This document shows positions 48,641-59,115 of a stretch of 64,000 nucleotides of DNA, piece by piece. The DNA lies in assembly GCF_963169125.1 (NCBI RefSeq), contig NC_084794.1, forward strand, positions 227,165,409 to 227,229,408, in the 5' to 3' direction. Under the pieces are notes generated by a model. It ran no database searches and was not told where the DNA came from. It saw only the letters and a program-made list of their open reading frames with translations. The stretch's first letter is position 1. Every line of letters starts with the position of its first letter. The DNA comes from Humulus lupulus. Taxonomy: Eukaryota; Streptophyta; Magnoliopsida; Rosales; Cannabaceae. The position numbers and the translations under genes are program-made.

Positions 48641-49330
48641 CAACTGAATCTTCAACTCCTTTAGCTCTACCGGAGCCATTCTGTAAGGTGTCCTAGATAC
48701 TGGCTCCATCCCTGGTGCCAACTCTATAACGAACTCAATCTCACGCTGCGGCAGCAACCCTGGCAGATCTGCTGGAAATAAGTCTGGAAACTCACACACT
48801 AATCTGGTCTCACTTGGTCCAACCGTCACAACCCTAGAGGTATCCAAAACGTTCGCTAGGAGTCCTATGCAACCCTCCTGCATCAAGTCTCTAACCTTCA
48901 ATGCTGAAATCGTAGGTACCTGCTGTCCACTAACTGTCCCCACAAACACAAAGAGTACCTCCCATTTTGGTTCAAAAGTCACCATCCTGCGCTTGCAGTC
49001 AATCGTCACCCCATACTTCGATAGCATATCCATCCCTAGAATCATATTGAAGTCATCCATCTCCAACTCAATTAGATCAACAGACAAATCCCTACCATCT
49101 ATCTCTACCGGCAATGCACTAATCCATCTCCTAGAGACTACCAGTTCCCCTGTTGGCAACAAAGTCTGAAAACCCCTAGCATACACACCACTAGGTCTAC
49201 ACAACTGATCTATCACTCTAGCAGACACAAATGAATGGGTTGCTCCCAAATCAATCAATGCAGTATACAAAGAACCAGCACTAGAAATTTGACCTATCAC
49301 AACTAAGGGGCTAGCCTCTGCCTCAGTCTA
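48638..49330 (-). pseudogene. aspartic protease and RT entry of G3
   Basis: 220-codon open frame 49300-48638. Retropepsin site D-L-G-A-T-H-S-F at about 49245 (canonical D-S-G; Ser to Leu is a single C-to-T). Then LIELEMDDFNMILGMDML, the protease C-terminal motif, and the RT lead [20 protein letters not shown]. Ends at a stop after LKELKIQL, where the RT finger region begins. Confidence 0.9.
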
Positions 49331-50447
49331 AGTCAAAGTGAATACCCTGGCAGGAGCATGGCTGTCGCCCTACTTCGGCTCCCCTTTCCTGGCTTATGGG
49401 CATTCCTTCTTCAGATGATTGACACTTCCACAGATAAAGCAGGCCCTGATCCTGCACTTTCATTGATGTCGTCACGTGCACTGAGGACACACTGGAAAAC
49501 TCCTCTAGTTTTCACCCCCGCCCTGACGGCCACCAAAAGCACCTCATGCCCTTCTATCCAAGCTAGGAGGAACAAAAGAATCTGGGACCTTTCTAATCTG
49601 CTCAATGGGGCTGACTGGATCCAGTAAAAGGAGGCACCGTCCTCCTGGCATCGTGCCTGACAGCGCTCTCTCTCCATATCTGATCCTCAGCCCCTTCAGC
49701 CGTAAGGGCCTTGTCCACCACCTGGGCGTATGTAGTAGCATCTGGATCCAAAGTAATCTTCACATTACGGATGATCATAACATTCAACCCCTGTACAAAT
49801 CTATCCTTTCTTGCCGCATCAGTTGGCACTAAATCCAGCGCAAACTTCACCAACCGGTCAAATCTCAAGGCGTACTCTGTAACTGTCAACCGGTTCTGAG
49901 TCAGGTTGATGAACTCATCAACCTTCGCAGCTCGGACTGTAACACTGTAGCATTTCTCGTTGAAGATGTTTCTGAATTCTTCCAAAGTCATAACTGACAC
50001 ATTCCTCCTCTGAGTCACTACATCCCACCAAATGTGGGCGTCATCTCTGAACATGTTGCTGGCACAAGCTACCCTCTCATTCCCTTCCACCCTCATATAA
50101 TCCAGAATGGAGGAAACCATATTCATCCACTGCTCTGCCCGCAGTGGGTCTGATCCACCCTCGAAGGTGGGAGGATGTTGCTTCCTGAACCTCTCATACA
50201 GAGGTTCCCACCTGTTCTCCATAACAGGCTGAACTGGCACTGGCTCCACAGCCTGCTGAACTGACAACCCAGTAGTCTGAGGAAGGGCCTGCTGCCTCAA
50301 TTGTCAAAGTTCTTCATCAGTTCGTTGCAGTCACACTTCCATTTTGGCAAACATCTGTTTCCAATTCAGTGGGGCAGGTGGAGGGTCCTGACCCTGGTTG
50401 TCATCCTCAGCCCTACTGCCGCGGAGTCTCGATGACTGTCGAGGCAT
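49331..50447 (-). pseudogene. gag: gag of G3
   Basis: ATG at 50447 (MPRQSSRLRGSRAEDD). Two in-frame stops (about 50334 and 50308) precede a 232-codon open stretch 50300-49602 with HPPTFEGGSDPLRAEQWMNM, A-H-I-W-W-D-V-V, AAKVDEFINLTQNRLTVTEY and DRLVKFALDLVPTDAARKD. A frameshift near 49600 separates the knuckle region (49600-49331), of which C-F-I-C-G-S-V-N-H-L-K-K-E-C is still visible across a broken frame near 49430-49390. Confidence 0.88.
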
Positions 50448-50770
50448 CTCAATAATATGCTTGCAATCAACAACGCCACTTATCAGGCATGATAACAACA
50501 TCCAAAACCACCCCCCAATTCACATCATCCAACCACAACTGCAATCCACATAACATACAAATAGCATATATCACTCAACGGGCCATGCCCTGAAATCATG
50601 CATTTGTTAACTCATTCATCATGCTCTATAGAAAATAGCAGGCAAATAGGGCATTTAAACATATATTCAAGCATATAAATTAGTCATCACCAACCAACCC
50701 TAAGTCGAGCTTGTCACTGACAGCGAGCATACATGTTCGGTCAATCTCTAGAAACCATAAACCTTGGCTC
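50448..50770 (-). other. untranslated leader of G3
   Basis: No gene. Contains 'gggccatgccct' (50580) and 'taagtcgagcttgtcactgacagcgagca' type text (50700-50730), shared with the G1 leader at 2800-2960. Confidence 0.65.
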
Positions 50771-50782
50771 GCTATGATACCA
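50771..50782 (-). other. primer-binding site of G3
   Basis: Minus TGGTATCATAGC, one base from TGGTATCAGAGC; followed (50786) not by the gypsy LTR but by a Cassandra LTR. Confidence 0.85.
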
Positions 50783-50785
50783 AGT

Positions 50786-51159
50786 TGTAATACCCCACGT
50801 CACTATGGCTGCTTCCTGGAATGACGACTGGCCCTACAAACCAACACAAGTCTTTCCAGTGTGCTTTTTCCTCACTCGTACACTTCCTGGGAAAACTTCC
50901 CAAGAGGTCACCCATCTTGAGATTACTTCAGGTCAAGCACAGTTAACTTTGGAGTTCTCAAGTGATGGGTTATCGAAAAGAAGATGCATCTTGTTGATAT
51001 AGGTAGTACCCATCAATCCATTTAAGCCCTCTTCAAGTGTGTAGTCCCATACCTACACAGTCTTAGAATCATCACACTTGACCTTCCCCAGGTTTTGTTG
51101 GATTGCACAACTTTTACCCGGTCTTTCCCCTTACGAATCATGGGATTCTGGCTATCACA
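50786..51159 (-). mobile_element. Cassandra-type LTR at the G3 PBS
   Basis: 374 bp, plus strand tgtaataccccacg...ggctatcaca. The 5S-like part (minus strand, 51013-50884) keeps GATGGGTGACCTCTTGGGAAG but its A-box region reads AAGTTAACTGTGCTTG (two changes). On the minus strand its 3' end abuts ACTTGGTATCATAGC, the PBS of G3. Confidence 0.88.
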
Positions 51160-51231
51160 ATCACCCCCCCTTACGAGCCCGACGTCCCTGTCGGCCACAC
51201 TTTCAGCTGGGTCAAGGCTCTGATACCAAGT
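51160..51231 (-). other. Cassandra internal region with PPT and PBS
   Basis: Minus strand: TGGTATCAGAGCC (PBS, 51228-51216), ~45 bp, then CGTAAGGGGGGTGAT, a polypurine-tract-like end directly before the Cassandra LTR. 72 bp in all; such a short non-coding interior is typical of TRIM elements. Confidence 0.8.
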
Positions 51232-51304
51232 TGTAACACCCTACCTCCTTAGAGTCGTTACTAAGTGAGTTTGAAACGTACTAATCACCCGTTAATCGAG
51301 GTTT
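51232..51304 (-). repeat. 73-bp tip of the G3 LTR (duplicated)
   Basis: tgtaacaccctacctccttagag...aatcgaggttt, matching 51664-51736. Forms the end of the first copy of a 432-bp tandem duplication. Confidence 0.88.
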
Positions 51305-51663
51305 CACTCGCACACTTCCTGGGAAAACTTCTCAGGAGGTCACCGATCTTGAGATTACTCCAGGTCAAGCACGCTTAACTTTGGAGTTCTCAAGTGATGG
51401 ACTACCGAAAAGAAGATGCATCTTGTTGATATAGGTAGTAACCATCAATCCATTTAAGCCATCTTCAACTATGTAGTCCCATACCTACACAGTTTTAGAA
51501 TCATGACACTTGACCTTCCCCAGGCAGTGTGGGATTGCATAGCTTTTACCCGGTCTTTCCCCTTGCGGATCACAGGATTTTGACTGCCACAATCACCCCC
51601 CCTTACGGGCCCGACATGCCCGTCGGCCACACTTTTGGCTGGGTCAAGGCTCTGATACCATTT
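51305..51663 (-). repeat. second Cassandra LTR part and internal region with PBS
   Basis: 51305-51591 repeats 50873-51159 (Cassandra LTR lacking its first ~87 bp). 51592-51660 repeats the Cassandra interior with the PBS at 51660-51649 (TGGTATCAGAGC). It directly precedes the full G3 LTR. Confidence 0.88.
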
Positions 51664-53914
51664 TGTAACGCCCTACCTCCTTAGAGCCGTTACTAAGTGA
51701 GTATAAAACATGCTAAGCACCCGCTAATCGAGGTTTTAATATAATACATAGGTAAACGGTAATATAAGTCATGTAATTTGAAAAAATTTCCATTCATTGA
51801 AAATTCTGAAGCGTTTAATATTTGGGGATCCCAAAAATACGGTTTTAGAAATATTTACAACTCAAAAAAATATATAATCAAAGTCGATTAAATGAAAAAA
51901 TGAGGTTTAATACAAGCATCTCCAAAAAATACCCCTGGTCGTGGCAGCCAGGCAGGCCAAAGATGTATGCATCGCCTCACGCTCTCCATACTCATTGCTG
52001 GTCGACTTTCCCCTTGCCCTTACCTGCACCATAAAGCACCCATGAGCCAAAGTCTAGCAAGAAAACTCACACAACCAAATAACATATGCATATTTATCAA
52101 TTAACATATAGAAAAACTGAAAACAGGCTAAACACATATGGCCATGCCGTCCCAGGCGCTTCACCAGGCCCTGGGTTCGTGGTCTACACCGTAAGGATAT
52201 CACAGGTATCCTATAGGGTCTCACCTTGGAAACTCGCACTCTGCGTGCTTAACGCTGCTCCTGGCCCTATGTCGTACTCGGCCTTGCCATTCTCGGCCCT
52301 CGTCGTTTCCGGCCCTCACAGTTCTCGACCTTCGCCATTCCCGGCTCTTGCCGTTCATTCACATATATGCACACATATCATAATTAAACAACAACTTAAA
52401 TAGATATAAACATAATCAATGGGATCGTGCCCTGCAACACAATCATATAGGGTCGTGCCCTGCAACACAAGCTATAGGGCCTTGCCCTGCTCTACGGGTA
52501 CAACAGTTTTCTTACCTGTGTCCTGAGCTTTCCAAGCACCGTTGTCCCGAGCACAGTCCCCTATTCCAAGCCTCGCTGAAAACCTAGTCACAACACATCA
52601 ACAACATCCACCCATCAAGGTCTAATCCATTAAATAACTTTGGGTCACAACTCTAGTTCCCAGAACCTTGGATTTTATCAATCTGGGTGATAAAATCCAT
52701 CCCAAGCCTTAATAATTGGGTTCCTAAGCCAAAAACCCACAAAACAGCCAACACATTGAACCAACGCTACGGCCCAACCCCTTAACGGCTGCGGCATGCC
52801 TCAAAACAGAGGCAAAATGCCTCCCTGGAAGGGGACACGGGCCGCAGAGTGCCTAGCCTAGTGCCGCGGCGCTACTCAAAAGCTGAGGCCTTCCCAGGCC
52901 TCTCCCACACACAGGTCGCGACATGCTCCAACAAGGGCCGCGGCTTGACCTGCAAACCCAGAAAACTAACCTTTCTTTCAAATTTTCCCCAAGTTTAATC
53001 CCATTTCTCACATCCTAAGCTTCAGCCAGTACTAGAATTAAGTCTAGAATTCATAACCATATGACCTAAACATCCTAACAAGCTCATAAACCAATTTCTA
53101 CACCCATCAAACATTCAATCCATTCTTGAAAATCAACTCATGCATGCCTAAGTTCTAACAATTAAATCAGTAGAATTTCAACGTGTTTATCAAGTTTAAA
53201 AGCTTACCTTGAGCTTGATTAAATCCCTGAATTACTCCTCTAAGTTCCAAACTTCTAGCCTTCAAAGAAGATCAGCTATTCCTCCTCTTCTTTTCTTGCT
53301 TCTAGTTTTTCTCTAGACCTCCAAAGATGATTCCAGTATAAGCCTAGGTGAAGAAAACATGAAGCATTTTACCTCTGCCAATTCTAGTTATCCTTAAAGC
53401 CAAATTTCCTATTTTCCCCTTAAATCTATCCTTTACCCTTAAATAATCCCTAGGACAATTTAGTCATTTACCAAATCCCGTTAAATCCCTGAGTGTTCCT
53501 ATAAATTTCTATTTAATCCCAACATAACCCAAGCATTAATAAATTACTACCCACTACTCAGTAATTCCCAGACACATTATAATATCCCCAAAATACCCCT
53601 AAGCCCCTCTTGAGCCGGGTATTTGACCCCGTTGTGACTTTCTAGCTAATCGGCTCCCTAGGACTGTCTCGGATCGTGCAACACAGATATATCTCAAATA
53701 TATCACAAATATTACATTCATGCCCTCAACGGGCTAAAATTGCAAACATGCCCCTAATAACGAAGCGAGGCCCACATGCATATTTAATTCACCTAAACAT
53801 GCTTTTCTAATCACATATTCATTAAATTCATACATTAACATATTAATTCACTTATTGCCCTCTAGGCACGCTAATCTAAGCCCTAAGCCTTATTAGCGAA
53901 TTTGAGACGCTACA
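51664..53914 (-). repeat. 5' LTR of G3 (2251 bp)
   Basis: tgtaacgccctacctcc...tttgagacgctaca. Pair of 40955-45890. Refrain words gccgcggcg and ggccgcggc at 52760-52945. Conserved 'cccttacctgcaccat' block at 52015-52030. ORFs inside are chance frames. Confidence 0.92.
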
Positions 53915-54608
53915 ATGACACTACAGTTCTACCGAATGGGGTGAATCGATGATCCAAATCTAAAGAAACCAGTCATCTCTTCCATACCAGAAACACTAGG
54001 AAAAGAAACCTCCAGACTTATCTCGGGAACAGGAAGAACCCTAGTTGATGCTACAATTGGAGAAATCTATTAGCTAATTCTAAAGGCCTTGTAAAAGATG
54101 TGCTCCCAACACAAATTCATGAAACAATTCAAGAGGTTCCAAAAGGTTTGCAACCAAAAGGACCTACTGATTAAATTTCCAACAGAATCAACATGTTCAT
54201 GTCCTCCAAGAGAAATGAAACACAACAAAATATTTAAAACCTTTAAATTCTCTAAGAAAAAGGAACGTCGCCCATTCAAATTCCTAAGGAGGAAGCGCTA
54301 CTTCAAGAAGAAGTCTGACAGATGTTTTATCTGTGAAAGGAAAGGACATTATGTCAAATTATGCCCCAAAGGGAAAACTGCCAAACTAATCTCCCACATT
54401 CAACAAACAACTGACATATCTCTCGAGGAAAATGACTTATAATCCATCTTCTTTACTGATGACGAAATGAATCCAGAGCCCCTCTATGCATTCGAACAAT
54501 TAGATAATTCAAAAATGAGTGAATTCTAGCACAAGGAAGCTATCAATACAATACAATCATCACCAGACATCTCCATGCAAATGCTCTCTACAAAATATGC
54601 TCGGCCAG
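53915..54608 (+). pseudogene. pararetrovirus capsid-type C-terminus with zinc knuckle
   Basis: 54098-54442 (114 codons) encodes a strongly basic stretch (KKKERRPFKFLRRKRYFKKK) followed by CFICERKGHYVKLC, a C-X2-C-X4-H-X4-C knuckle, as at the end of caulimovirid capsid proteins (nucleic-acid binding). The left part 53915-54097 continues the same region in another frame. A stop after ENDL at 54442 separates it from the protease region. Confidence 0.8.
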
Positions 54609-56154
54609 TGATGGGTGTCGTATACCATATCAAATTTAATTATAGTTTTTTATTCACTTATACCAACTACTTCAGTACAGCGATAAATAAGGGTCGAACC
54701 CATGAGAACTATGATCCAATTATTATTCAAAATAAGTACTAAATTGAAATTAGAAAGGGATTTTAGTTGTAACAACTGAAAACATAGAATGAAATAAAGA
54801 TCAAAGATTAAATAACTAGGGATAAAATGATACTAAAGAGATAGTCAAGAATTACTCTCCACCTTCGACAATCATTCTATCAACAATGACGAATAATATT
54901 CCCTATTCCAAATTAAACTATTAACCCCCATAGATAACACTTAAGTAGTCAATTATCCTAGTTTCCCTATTATACCTAATTAAAGCTAAGTGCTCTTAAT
55001 TAACCCTTTTTACCCAGCAATAAACCCATTAAGCATGCAATGTGTTTAACCTAGTAAAAGCATTACACTCTATGGAAACAAATTAATCCAGGAAACAAAT
55101 TAATTAAGCATGCAATTCATTTAACCTAGGTTCTATTTTTCATCACAATCATAATACCTGTCACAATATCCTAATTGTAATTTATCACTCTACTTAGAAT
55201 CCTAAACTATCAGGTGAATAGCAATCCTAAGATGATAGTAGAATAATGTAAAATCCTAATTAGCAGCCGTCTAAACAAGATTTTACAAGATCCATGACAT
55301 TCAAATAGAAAAATATAAGCAATTCAATATAAGGGAATAGAAGAAATAAAATTCATCAATGCATTCAAGATCTCATGTCTAGGGTATTGAAATAACCCTC
55401 AACTATAAAGAAAACTACTCCATAATCATATTCATATTCATAAACATAAATATTCAATGAAAATAAAAGAGTTTCGAGAATAAAGAAAAACTAGATTGAA
55501 GAATGTTTATGTTGATGTCTTTTCTCCTCCTCTGCTACTCTAGCCTCTAAAATTCGCAATCCAAAGTTATTATAAAATTAACCCTAACCCCTTTAATAGC
55601 CTTTTCAAAAATACATTTAAAATTCAAAAATTAAGGAAAAATCGATCGCCGGCCGCGGCCACTGGAACATGTATTTTCCAAAAAATGGAACTCCAGCCGC
55701 GGCCTGGGACATTGTTGTCCGCGGCCACTACATTATGTCCCCCGGGTCGCAATCTGAAATAAGGTTGGTCACGGCCATAGCAATTTTTCCATTTTTTGGT
55801 TTTCTTCAACTTCAGCCAATTACAGTATTTTAACCATAACTTCCTCGATATAGCTCAGAATTGGATGATTCAAAATGTTATAGAAATCTAAGAAAAATAT
55901 CTAAAAAATTGTATCTCTAGGTAGATTTCCCAAAGAGTATTGGAAAATTATCAAAATCAGGTGTGAAGTTTCAGACTTGTAATTCCGAGCTTAACCATTG
56001 CTTGTAAAACATCCCAAATTCATTCTTTTTCATCCAAATGTTTTGAAAATCCTAGAAAAACAAAATATACTAGTGAAACATATATAAATAAATAATCAAG
56101 TGCATAATTATAGAATAATAATGAATTAAAAATAGACAAATTCGATACTTATCA
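54609..56154 (-). mobile_element. solo LTR, TSD gccag, between viral capsid and protease
   Basis: 1546 bp, plus strand tgatgggtgtcgtatacc...ttcgatacttatca, flanked by gccag at 54604-54608 and 56155-56159. AT-rich except for gccgcggcc-type refrain words at 55640-55780. On the minus strand a TATA-like TTTTATAATAAC near 55575. The TGATAAGTATCGAA-type start resembles Tat/Athila-type gypsy LTRs. Confidence 0.92.
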
Positions 56155-57960
56155 GCCAGTCAAGGTAGCATCCTTCTTTGATAATGGAGCGTCATACACC
56201 ATGATGAACACTGATGTTATCCCTCCACAATATTGGAGAAAGAAAAAATAATTCTTCCATGCTGCAAATGGAAGCATTTTCTGTACAGAACTCATCAGCA
56301 AACCAATTAAATTACAGTTCTTCCCAGAATGTTCTATCATTCATAAAGTAATTGGTTCAAAATTGCCAGGGAAATATCTAATCATTGGTTTTGATGTCTA
56401 CACCAAGAAAAAGGGTTTACTAATCCTTTCTGGTGGCCTCGGATATAAACAACATTTTTCACCATGGGAGTCTGTACCAAACTATTTTATGATGCCCCAT
56501 GATCCATTCTCCTAGATCAAGCAAAGGCTCATCAAAAATTCTTATGCCACAAGTCATGCAGAGTTCCTCCAAAAATATGACCATCCTCTATGAAAAACCT
56601 ATAGTTCTTCATTAGTCTACCCTTCAAGCTCAATGAAGACATTAACCCTACTAAGGAAAGTCACCCAAAACACTAGCAAATGGCATCTGAAGAATCCAAA
56701 GAGTTACAACAACAAGGTCTGATTGAACAAACCACCTCATCATGGGCATGTCATGCTTTCTATGTTAATAAGAGATCAGAACAGGTTTGAAGAAAACAAA
56801 GACTAGTCATATATTACAAGCCCTTAAACGAATTTTAGGCAGAGGATAAATTCCCCCTACAAACACGAACTCATTATTTGCAAGCCTATCACAGGCTCAA
56901 ATATTTTCAAAATTCGATTTAAAGACAGGATTTTGGCAATTGGGGATAAAACAAGAAGACAGGACCAAAACAACCTTTTGCATTCCCAATCACCACTTCT
57001 AGTGGACTGTCCTTCCTTTTGGTCTCAAAACAGCCCCTTCACTGTTTCAAAAGGCCATGACCAAAATCTACTGCCCAATCCTAGAAAAGGGTCTGATCTA
57101 CATCGATTACATGTTGCTCTTTTCACAAGATGAGCAAGCCCATCAGACACTATTGGCCTAATTCATTTCTCTCACAAAAGCCCATGGAGTCATCATATCC
57201 AAAAAAAAAAATGCTTATTGGAAAAACCCACATTAAGTTTTTGGGAATGAAGTTATTCAAAGCCAATATGAAGCCCAATCATACATAGCCCAAGAATTAC
57301 TCAAATTTCTCGAAGAAAACTTCAAAAAGATCCAAATCCAACAATTCTTAGGAATTGTTAATTATTTACAGGATTTTGACCCTCGACTTTCAGAAATGAC
57401 AAGACTACTCAGTGACATGCTTAAAAAACAAACTCCACCATGGTCACAAGTGCAGACTCTAGCGTTCAAAAAATTAAAAGAGGTGATGCAGACACTACTC
57501 GACAGGATCAGACATGGAAAAGAAGAATATGTGGACATAAGAGTGGTCACTTCAAAGACTCTCAGCTCCACTATCACTCTACCCTAAAAAAAATTAATGG
57601 AAATAAAGATGGGAATTACAAATTTTGAATTCCATCTAATTGGCCATCATTTCTTGATAGAAACAGACTTTGTCGCGTCAAAGGAATGATCAGTCTAAAG
57701 AAAAGCAAGACGAAAAAAGCCCAACTTTTGAGACTGGCAGTCTCGTTCGAAACTACTCCTTTGATATCGAACACATCCAAGGAAAAAATAATATTGTGGC
57801 TAATTTCTTATCTAGATCACCCCTTGCTATAAATTTAGCCTTAGAGTGCTCACAAAAAATCATTCCTATCATCCCCCAAAAATCATCACATACCCTCCCA
57901 CTCATACTCATGATGGCTTCCTCCTCTTCTCCCAGAAGCAATCAATCTTTTCCTTAGGAT
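56155..57960 (+). pseudogene. pararetrovirus protease, RT and RNase H remnant
   Basis: Protease region near 56175 (D-N-G-A-S instead of D-S/T-G). RT from about 56690: SSWACHAFYVNKRSE, IFSKFDLKTGFWQLGIKQED, LPFGLKTAPSLFQKAM and a catalytic box that reads Y-I-D-Y at 57099-57110, so the second Asp is lost. The RT thumb and connection continue to about 57480 (QQFLGIVNYLQDFDP). RNase H end at 57670-57830 (IEHIQGKNNIVANFLSRS). There is no integrase after RNase H. Many stops and shifts. Confidence 0.82.
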
Positions 57961-58990
57961 GTAAAAAACCTAATTTCAATGAATTCCTAGAAATCAACAA
58001 AAGAAAGAGCAATTCACAGAGCATTATTTCTTCAAAATTATGATTTCCAAACTCAGACTTTCCATACAAAATGACTTCGGAATACATCTAAAGTATCCCT
58101 TTGCTCAAATATTACCTCGTAGAGACACTATATTTACACCAAAACTAGTAGCCCATCTCTTCTAGTATGTGGCCACTGTTTTTAGTTTTCGACGTACAAA
58201 CTATGGCATTACACACATCAATCAAATAATTCTTGGAACAAGAAAGTTTCAAACTGGCATACCAAGTCCAAATGGACATTTGGTCCTAATTTGCTCCATT
58301 AAAAGAATGGAAAAGAGTCCTATCAGCTGAATGGAAAAAGGTCCAAAATGACAGGCCCACTTATATCTACCCACTAGACCAAAATGTTTCTAACTTAATG
58401 AACTGCTATATTGTTCTCTTTCTTAGCCTTAATGCCAAGCTTGATGAGGAACAAAATATAGTCAATAATCCAACATTTGAAGTCTGCAGATAAAAAGAAG
58501 AACCACTATGTGGTCTTCGGGGCCAGGAATACATGGACATCCAAAAGAGTCTGTTTGAGAAAATCCATACTATACCTCCTAAGTTATGGCCCAAGCCAGA
58601 AGAATATGCTCCTTTGGAGACATTCCTTTCTGACTACACTTGTAAAATATCAAGGGCCCTTGAAGCCTTCCATATTGCAGAGCATGAGACATTCCATGCC
58701 ACCCAAATCAAAGACACTTTAGAGCAAAAATATTCGTCGCTATACAAAATGACCAACACTGAAAGGGTAATTTTGCGACAAAGTAATTACATTGAAGATT
58801 CTCAAGATCCACGTGTCAATACTCCAGATGCAAGATCCTTATCTCTTCTAGTATACAGGAAAGGAATGGGATACCACATACACACACTACGAGGCCTACC
58901 CCCCAACTAGCAGTGATCAGGACGAAGAGCCGACAGGATGGGACCCACTCCATGAGGATCCAACATATAACTCTGACTACGGTGCCAGCC
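57961..58990 (+). pseudogene. unrecognised ORF downstream of pararetroviral RNase H
   Basis: 58533-58910 is open for 125 codons (MDIQKSLFEKIHTIPPKLW, then SRALEAFHIAEHETFHATQ). Weaker coding text in the same orientation precedes it from about 58080. It is placed where some caulimovirids have a further ORF. No domain recognised. A stop at 58908-58910 ends it; coding-like text continues to about 59000. Confidence 0.5.
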
Positions 58991-59115
58991 ATGAAACAAT
59001 ATTTAAATAAGTGTTTTGCTCTGTCGTCTAGTGTGTAAAAGTAAATTTTTACTTTACTTTATTTATGCTTTGTTCAAGGAATCTTACCTCTTACTTAGAT
59101 ATAAGGTTAGGTGTC
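58991..59115. other. interval before the Tat-type LTR
   Basis: About 125 bp, AT-rich, with 'ttttactttactttatttatgctttg'-type text; possibly the start of the viral intergenic region. No gene. Confidence 0.4.

Larger units (their letters stand above)
50873..51736. repeat. 432-bp tandem duplication (two copies)
   Basis: Unit 1 is 50873-51304, unit 2 is 51305-51736; both start cactcg(t/c)acacttcc and end cgaggttt, and both contain Cassandra LTR, Cassandra interior, PBS and the 73-bp LTR tip in the same order. Confidence 0.9.
40955..53914 (-). mobile_element. Ty3/gypsy retrotransposon, Tekay type (element G3), nearly complete
   Basis: Minus strand: 5' LTR 53914-51664, Cassandra-derived segment 51663-50786, PBS 50782-50771, gag, protease, RT, RNase H, integrase (50447-45974), PPT, 3' LTR 45890-40955. 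The 3' LTR carries a solo LTR (40967-43678). Flanks aagac (40950-40954) and atgac (53915-53919) are a possible TSD with one change. LTRs look about 90-95% identical by eye. It interrupts the pararetrovirus. Confidence 0.88.
38538..59115 (+). mobile_element. endogenous caulimovirid-like pararetrovirus, in three pieces
   Basis: Plus-strand viral-type sequence at 38538-40954, 53915-54608 and 56155-59115, about 6.1 kb in total. Order: movement protein, variable middle, capsid zinc knuckle, protease, RT, RNase H, unknown ORF. There is no integrase, which separates it from LTR retrotransposons. The pieces are separated by a Tekay element (40955-53914) and a solo LTR (54609-56154). Every gene has stops or shifts, so it is a defunct copy. 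The genus cannot be fixed from what is left. Confidence 0.75.
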
